Assembly: GCA_015680685.1 (NCBI GenBank)
Contig: MNCI01037655.1
Location: 230,818-294,817 of the forward strand
Source: Gnetum montanum
Lineage: Eukaryota > Streptophyta > Gnetopsida > Gnetales > Gnetaceae
DNA: 64,000 nucleotides
Direction of reading: 5' to 3'
In this document: piece after piece, positions 57,691-64,000 of the stretch
How positions within the stretch are numbered: position 1 is the stretch's first letter
Layout of the letters: each line of letters starts with the position of its first letter
Program-made: the position numbers and the translations under genes
Notes under the pieces: model-generated
Seen by the model: the letters and a program-made list of their open reading frames with translations, nothing else
What the model was told of the DNA's origin: nothing
The model's database searches: none

Positions 57691-58887
57691 TATTGGAGTT
57701 TGTCTTTATACCTTTGAAGCAACTCTACAATTCTTTTAAGATCTAATGAGTAAGAATTAATATTGTAGAATCAGAAGATTGTAACTCTCTTTTTAATGAC
57801 AACGGCTTTTTATATTTGTCTATAATTAAGAATATCAAAAGTCTTATTAAATTCAATACTTACAAATCCTCTTATGATGAAAAGTTTCATTATCTTGATT
57901 CCTTAACTTAGTATTGGTTATAAGCTATTAGTAATAGTCTATGGTAAGTACTATTTCTAGTTTTGGTAATTCATAATCATTATCTTTGGGCTTGCTATTA
58001 TTTAAGAGTCAATCATACTAAGAATATAAGAATTTCTTGTATTTCAATGATGTCACTCTTCCTCTGGCAATGCATATTCTTTTGGATTACACTTGCTTCT
58101 CCATCATAAGGTTATAATACACTTACATTTGTTGTTTGTAACTCATTATATTATGAATGCTTGCACATGGTCTTATCACAATCCTTACTTGATACATTAT
58201 TAAGTTCTTAGTGATCTTAACTTCACCTTGCTTACTGTAATTTGTTAAGTTTCTCCTGAACATAACTTTACAAACTTCTTTAATAATTCTCTAAGTCCTT
58301 TGAATTAGCTTCAACTGCTTATGAATCACATCTTGTAAGTCTTTCTTCTTCTTTTATTCCATTTTAATCTTTCAAATGTTCTTCTCTTCTTATTTAAGAA
58401 ACTAGACTAGGCTACATATGACGTAATAGGGATCTTTAATTCTTCTTTAAAAAACTAGATCGTATGTTTCAAGGATTGCACATGTCTTTTGTAACACTTC
58501 CTTTTAGTTATTTAGAATGGATAAAATCCCAATGCTCTTACTCATATGTTTTTCTTATGACATTTTTTCTTTTTACTTTTATGAATTACTAATGTTCATA
58601 TCTTCATCAACATTACTTATGGTTGTTATTGCAATGCTAATTTATCATTTCACTTGTTCTTACATTTATTCTTTATTCTTTTTTATTCTTCACTTCATGG
58701 TTTTTCACCACCTTACCATTCTTTAGTTCATGTTCTTGGTTCACATTGTTTTGGTAAGAGCTTGAGGTTTCTTGTACCTTATAAGGAATTATGACTATTT
58801 ACTAAATCATGGTGACCTTTAATAACAACTAATGTATTATTTTAAGAAACTGATAATTGTAATTTAACGTAGGAGTATATTCTAATA
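57691..58887 (-). repeat. LARD-like element 3' LTR
   Basis: Aligns to 60757-61965, with shared blocks such as CTTACAAATCCTCTTATGAT and TTGGTAAGAGCTTGAGG. A PPT-like AAAAGGGAG on the minus strand abuts it (complement of about 58888-58898). Confidence 0.85.
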
Positions 58888-60756
58888 CTCCCTTTTAAGC
58901 ATTAGTTTCTTGACTTAATCTTTCATGTTTACAAATTCATGAGTAGTTGAATTTGTGAACATGAAACTTGACCTTCTTTATGTAAGAACTTCATTAGTCA
59001 TTCTTTCTTATCTTAGTCTCATAATCTTATTCATGCTTTTAATGTTTTCCCTTTATTCTTAATAGTGTTACCTTCTTCACTAGATCCTTAAATTGTAATA
59101 CTTGATCGTGACCTCCTTATCATTGAAGTCAACATCACAAAGTTTAATATTGACTAATGTGATGACTTCTTTGTTCTTATTAATTGCCTCAAAATTCAAG
59201 TCAACAACATGTTTAAAATGAGATTTAAGTAATACAAACAACTAATCTCTTGTTGCAGGGGCTTACTATTCTTGCCACACATCCCTCGTAGGTGTCTATG
59301 CAACCTTGACAATGGTCTTTATTCATTTTATAAGGACATGACGTTCTCATTCACATATGATCACATCATTTCCCATTTCACTTCTAGTGTTCTAAAGCCT
59401 TGTTTATATGATTTCCTTCTTTTCATTTCTTGCAAAATGTGGGAAAATTTCCTATCCATCTTGTCCATTCATTATTATTTCTTATTTAGTATATGGGCTA
59501 GGAATTAAGCTATGTACACAGTGGAACCTTCATCTCTTATTGTATATTCCATTATCTCTAGATTGGAATTCTTTCTTTTTTTATTTTCTTCTTTGTGGTC
59601 TTGATGAAAAATTTTCTACCTTGGTATTCATGATAATATTTGGTGTGAAATGGGATTGTGATTTTTACTTATCACTAGGTGCTTATGACTTGAAGTTGAA
59701 GATTAGCTACCAAGATTTGGAATAAATTATATTCCAAATATTATTCTTATCTTAATAATTAATCATGATTTGGCTACTTTTGTCTTGCATTGTTAGTTTC
59801 CATTTGACATATGGTACCAATTTTCCATTTTTAGAAAGAAAATTACTAGTTGAAAAATTCTTTTTGTTGGATGATTTAGTGGTCTGATAGATTCTCCTTT
59901 GTGTATCTTGGGTGGCTATGACTCCTTTCTCAATGTGCACATCAAATAGTTCAAATTGGTATCCTTGTTTGCATGTTGTAGATTCCAATTCTTATATATT
60001 TTAATTGGTACTTTACTCCTTCTTTTATCTTTCTTAACTAATTTTTTCCTTCTTTTTTAGTTATCTTAATATATTTTCTAACATAAATACAATTTCATCA
60101 TAATTATTCTTAAAATATCATCTCCATTTAATGTTGGCCTTTTAGGTTAAATTTATAGATGATACTTTAGGGACATCTCGTTGTATAGATCTTCTTGGTC
60201 TCTTAGGTCTCCACATAGGTCTTTTAAAATTATCAGAACTCATATTCATAATATCTTCATTCAGTTCTCCTCAAATTCTATTATCCTCATAGGCTTCTTA
60301 TAAACTTAGCTTTCTTGGCTAAAGTTCTTCATACTGCCCAATATCTAACAATACGATCTTTCAGTTTTCTTCTTCCACTCCTTATGAAATCTTTGATACC
60401 ATGTCATTTCTTTCATTGGTTCTCTTGATTTCTTTGACCTTTTGATCCTCATGAATAATTTATTCTTTACTTGTATACAATATCACTTCATTGCATTTTA
60501 ATGTCAATTTTCCAAAGCTTCTTAGATTATACTTCTATAATGCATCATCATTATGATCTTGATTTATCATGTGTCTCTTAGATCATCTTGTAACTCTCAA
60601 AGCTATTTAATTGCTTACCTTTCATCAATCCATAGCTACCTTGGAATTGTAGATTCAAGTACACATCTTGTATTCATGAGTTATAATAATTTCTATTTCT
60701 TCTTTGATGTGTGTTGGTGTTTATTGTCTCTTTTGCTTGAACTAGTTTTGATACCA
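58888..60756 (-). other. LARD-like element interior
   Basis: No recognised protein on either strand. The longest frames (78-105 codons) are in AT-rich sequence and show no domain. A short minus-strand frame at 59988-59752 is Lys/Gln-rich and unassigned. Confidence 0.6.
60744..60756 (-). other. LARD-like element PBS, initiator tRNA-Met type
   Basis: The minus strand reads TGGTATCAAAACT directly after the LTR end, close to TGGTATCAGAGC. Confidence 0.8.
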
Positions 60757-61965
60757 TGTTGAAGTTTGACTTTATGTCTTTAATGAAATTCCACAAATCT
60801 TCTAGGACCTAATGAATAAGAAGTAATATTATAGAATTGTAAGATCATAACTCTTTTCTTAATGATAATTGATTTTTGTAATTCCTTGTAGTTATGAGTA
60901 TCATAAGTCTTACTAGTTTAACTACTTACAAATCCTCTTATGATAAATAGAGTTACATTGTCTTGATCTCTTAATTTATTATTGATCATAAGATTTCATA
61001 TTAGTCTATAATAAGTATTATTTTTAGTTTTGGTAATTCATGATCATAATCTTTGTGCTTGCTGTTATTCCAAAGTTAATTATACTAAGAATATAAGAAC
61101 TTCTTGTGTTTTGATGGTGTTGCTCTTCCTTTGGCAATGCATCTTTCTTTGGATTCCACTTGCTTCTCCATTATAAGATTATAATACAGTTGAAACTATT
61201 GTTCATAACTCATTATATTATGAATTATTGTACATAATCTTATCATAGTCCTCACTTGATACATCATTAAGTTTTCAATGAACTTAGCTTCACCTTACTT
61301 ACTATACTTTGTTAAGTTCCTCCTAAACTTAACTTTGTAAACTTCTTTAATACTTTGCTAAGTCCTTTTGACTTAGCTTTATCTACTTATGAATCACATA
61401 TTGTAAGTATTTCTTCTTTGATTTCATCATAACCTTTTAGATGGTCTTTTTTCTTAGTTGAGAAACTAGACTAGGCTACATATGGCACAATTGGAATCTT
61501 TAGTTGTTCTTTAAAAAAATATATTTTGTATTATAGGGATTGAACATGTCTCCTAAAATACTTCCTTATTAGTTATTTAGTACTAACAAACTCTTGATAC
61601 TCCTACTCACATGGTCTTCTTAGGGCATTCTTCCTTCATACTTTTATGAATTCCTATTGTTCATATTTTCTAGTTCACAAACATTACTTATGGTTGTTGT
61701 TCCAATGTCACTTTATCATTTCACTTATTCTTATATTTAGTATTTATCATTTCTTATTATTTACTTTATGGTTCTTTAGCATCTCGCCATTCTTCACTTC
61801 ATGTTCTTGGTTCTTAGTTCACATTATTTTGGTAAGAGCTTGAGGTTTCTTGTACCTGGTAAGGAATTGTAATTGTTTACTAAGTCATTGTGGCCTTTCA
61901 TAATAACTAATGGATTAAGTTAAAAAACCAATGATTGTAATTTAATTTTGGAGTATATTCTAACA
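60757..61965 (-). repeat. LARD-like element 5' LTR
   Basis: Partner of 57691-58887. Confidence 0.85.
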
Positions 61966-63120
61966 AACTTATTGATTATTGTGTTAGATAGTTCATAGAC
62001 TCATTGATTATGGAAGTGAATTTGTCTATTCGACATGGATGGACAACCTCATGTTTATAGACTTACTTTTTGTAATAGTAGATGATCACCATTGATTATC
62101 TTGTTAGCTTGCAAACTAGCAAATTGAGGAAATGACCTCTTAATTTACATTGGATTCTAAATCGTGAAGATTTTGATTGACTAACATTTACTTGTATAGT
62201 GCTTTATATAATGATGTTTTACTTTTTATATTTTATTAATAACATTTTTTGCTTTCTTCCTTTGATGTTGGATTTAATATGTTTAACCAATTATTATTTG
62301 GAAGGTTCTAACATTGATAATATGAGTTGTACCTAGCATCATATCAAGCTTGATTGAAAAACTCATGCTTCCATGAATCATGATGTTATTTCCCTACTCT
62401 CTTAGGACTAACTTAATATACTTTGGATGTAGAGTACATAGTGGAAGTAGATAATGAGTTGAAGTAGCTAGCTAATCATGTGTTTGAGTAGGACTGACAT
62501 TTCATTTAAATTTATTTCTTCTCACATTCTTGTTTCCCTTGCTTAACAAGGTGAATATCATCCTTTAATATTCTCATTTTGTTTGTGAATTTGAGGTTCA
62601 TATTCTGATGGCTTTTATTTATAATTTAAACTCCTATTAAATTTTAATTTTTGGTGATATGAAATTTTTTAGTATATATTTTAAGTTTTGACATATCATT
62701 CTAATATTTCATTTTCCTACCTTAGAGAGAAGGTTTTTTTAGGATTGGCTGCAAGGATGGAAACATAAAAGACATCTCCAAAATTGCTAGGCCTTTCATT
62801 TTCTCTTATGTTGAAGGTTTAACTCTCTTCAATTGGAAACTTCAAGTTATGGGTTTGATTATGAAGGCATTACTAAGTTCGATTATGAAGGTAGTTGTGT
62901 TTTTAGTGGAGATCTTGTGGGGCTTCTATTGCAGTGCTGAATTTGATGATCTCAAGGGTTTCTTGTGGAGTTATTGTGACAAAATTTTTTTTGGCATGAA
63001 ATAAATTGATGATGAAAAATTCTAATGTCTCTCAAATTGTAGAAACTATGAAGAATTCTAAAGCTTTTGATTTTGGTTTATCTAATGATTTATATAAATT
63101 TTTGTTAAAATATATTACTT
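61966..63120. other. Unassigned AT-rich sequence
   Basis: No supported gene. A partly open stretch at 62735-63000 (GCKDGNIKDISKIARPFIF) precedes the DUF4283-like fragment and may belong to it. Confidence 0.3.
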
Positions 63121-63124
63121 CATG

Positions 63125-63520
63125 ATACATATTTTTGTAGATTATTGGATTTATTCACCTAAATAATGGTTTTACATTAGAGATTTAGGCTATACTTGAA
63201 TACCATGGAATTAATGTTTTACATGTTCACTATTTTTTTGAATCATTTTTGCTTGTCAAATTGGCCAATTCTAAAATAGTAGAGAAATTATTAGATCTTA
63301 AAGTTTTATGGATCAGTGTAATACTATTATTACTTAGGAATAGAAAGTCGATTTTGATCCTTATTTTTCTAATTACTCTAAAATTTATTGTTGGATTAAA
63401 TTAGAAAACATTTCCCTTAGGGTTTAAAGTGTTGAAAGTGAACTTATTGGTAGCATTGATATATTTTTGACGATAGAGTTAAAAACATTACTAGATGGTA
63501 TGCAACACATGTTATTTTGT
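63125..63520 (+). pseudogene. Possible DUF4283-like (LINE ORF1-like) fragment
   Basis: A pattern typical of plant DUF4283 proteins is readable: FFESFLLVKLAN (about 63230), then FDPYFSNYSKIYCWIKLENI (63352-63411) followed by PLRV, a stop in place of the usual Trp, and SVESELIGSI. In the family the sequence F-P...WIRLPGLPLxxW...LxxIG is the core. Many plant L1-type LINEs encode this domain with a zinc knuckle in ORF1. Frames shift several times and no knuckle is seen. The assignment rests on one motif. Confidence 0.35.
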
Positions 63521-64000
63521 AAAGATTGATTTATGAAAAAGGAAGACAAAATTAAATCTTAAGGCTAGTAATCAATATTTTTTCCAAAAAATTACATATT
63601 ATAATTTTCAAGAATGTTGCATCTATTGGTTTTTTGAAGGTCATGTTCTTTGAATCCATCCTATTCTTAGAAAAAAAGTTATTCATGAGGAAAAGAAATA
63701 ACAATTTTAGAAAAGACAAATAATATTATATTTTAGTAGACAAATAATAGTAGTTTTTAGCAAGCATGAAATCTTATTCAATATGTTCTTAATATTTTAC
63801 TAATCTTTTTAATTATAAAGATGTTAATAAACTCTTAATATCTAAAGAGAATTATTCTTTAGAAAAATAGAAATTTTCTACAAGGACTAGCAATAAAAAT
63901 ATTGATGTAGATGGATTTTACCTGATGTAACACAAAATTAAGAAGCTTATAAATACTACTTTTAATTTAAACATCCAAAAGATAAATATTTCTTTCTCTA
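63521..64000. other. Unassigned AT-rich end of window
   Basis: No feature recognised. Confidence 0.5.

Larger units (their letters stand above)
57691..61965 (-). mobile_element. LTR retroelement with short interior lacking gag/pol (LARD-like)
   Basis: LTRs 57691-58887 and 60757-61965 align along about 1.2 kb. On the minus strand they start T(G/A)TTAGAATATACTCC and end in CA/TA. A tRNA-Met-type PBS sits next to the right LTR and a PPT next to the left LTR, so the element reads on the minus strand. Flanks are GACTC (57686-57690) and AACTT (61966-61970), which could be a TSD with two transitions. The 1.87 kb interior has no recognisable gag, RT or integrase on either strand, so it is either a non-autonomous element or an internal deletion derivative. 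Confidence 0.75.

Noticed and set aside
58517-58726. Membrane-like ORF in the LARD LTR
   Set aside because: A Phe/Leu/Tyr-rich frame is expected by chance from T-rich LTR sequence, and the other LTR has a differing, broken frame.

Overview
This window is repeat-dominated plant nuclear DNA. I see no convincing host gene. It is AT-rich and consists almost entirely of decayed LTR retrotransposons (Ty3/gypsy of the chromovirus and Tat types, Ty1/copia), a LINE, a tRNA-derived SINE and LTR fragments. The long Tat elements, deep nesting, heavy decay and excess of TAG stops fit a large, heavily methylated plant genome, gymnosperm-like in style. That is inference; the species cannot be read from the window.

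Layout: positions 1-1690 hold the end of an LTR, a PBS and a broken Ty3-type gag. A minus-strand SINE lies at about 1966-2163. From 2238 an old Del/Tekay-like chromovirus (+ strand) begins and runs, in pieces, to about 54650. It is split by three insertions: (i) 2617-8414, a target-site-duplication (TSD)-bounded, probably LTR-derived block that carries a LINE; (ii) 10486-49936, a giant Tat-type element on the + strand (called Tat-A here); (iii) 50045-52823, a solo LTR. When the insertions are mentally removed, the chromovirus reading frame continues across each junction.

Tat-A has its left LTR split by a complete copia element (11066-16104, TSD CTTTG/CTTTA). Its interior is split by a second Tat element in the opposite orientation (Tat-B, 26135-42962, perfect TSD GACCA). 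Both Tat elements share one organisation: LTR, PBS with a small palindrome, gag-protease, then a multi-exon gene on the antisense strand, then pol (RT, RNase H, second archaeal-type RNase H, integrase), then a 3' UTR and LTR. The two antisense genes (20008 to about 24094 on the minus strand in Tat-A; about 33212-37042 on the plus strand in Tat-B) are homologous exon by exon and share intron positions. They are the most interesting content of the window.

The right end (57691-61965) is a minus-strand LTR element with 1.2 kb LTRs, a tRNA-Met-type PBS and only about 1.9 kb of interior without recognisable gag or pol. The last 2 kb contain a weak DUF4283-like (LINE ORF1-like) fragment.

Three single N positions are present (10105, 16173, 18854). 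Two are flanked by identical 40-43 bp sequence, so they look like unmerged contig overlaps. The third coincides with a missing part of Tat-A gag. All reading frames here are broken to some degree, so the genes are labelled as pseudogenes; the function described is that of the ancestral family.
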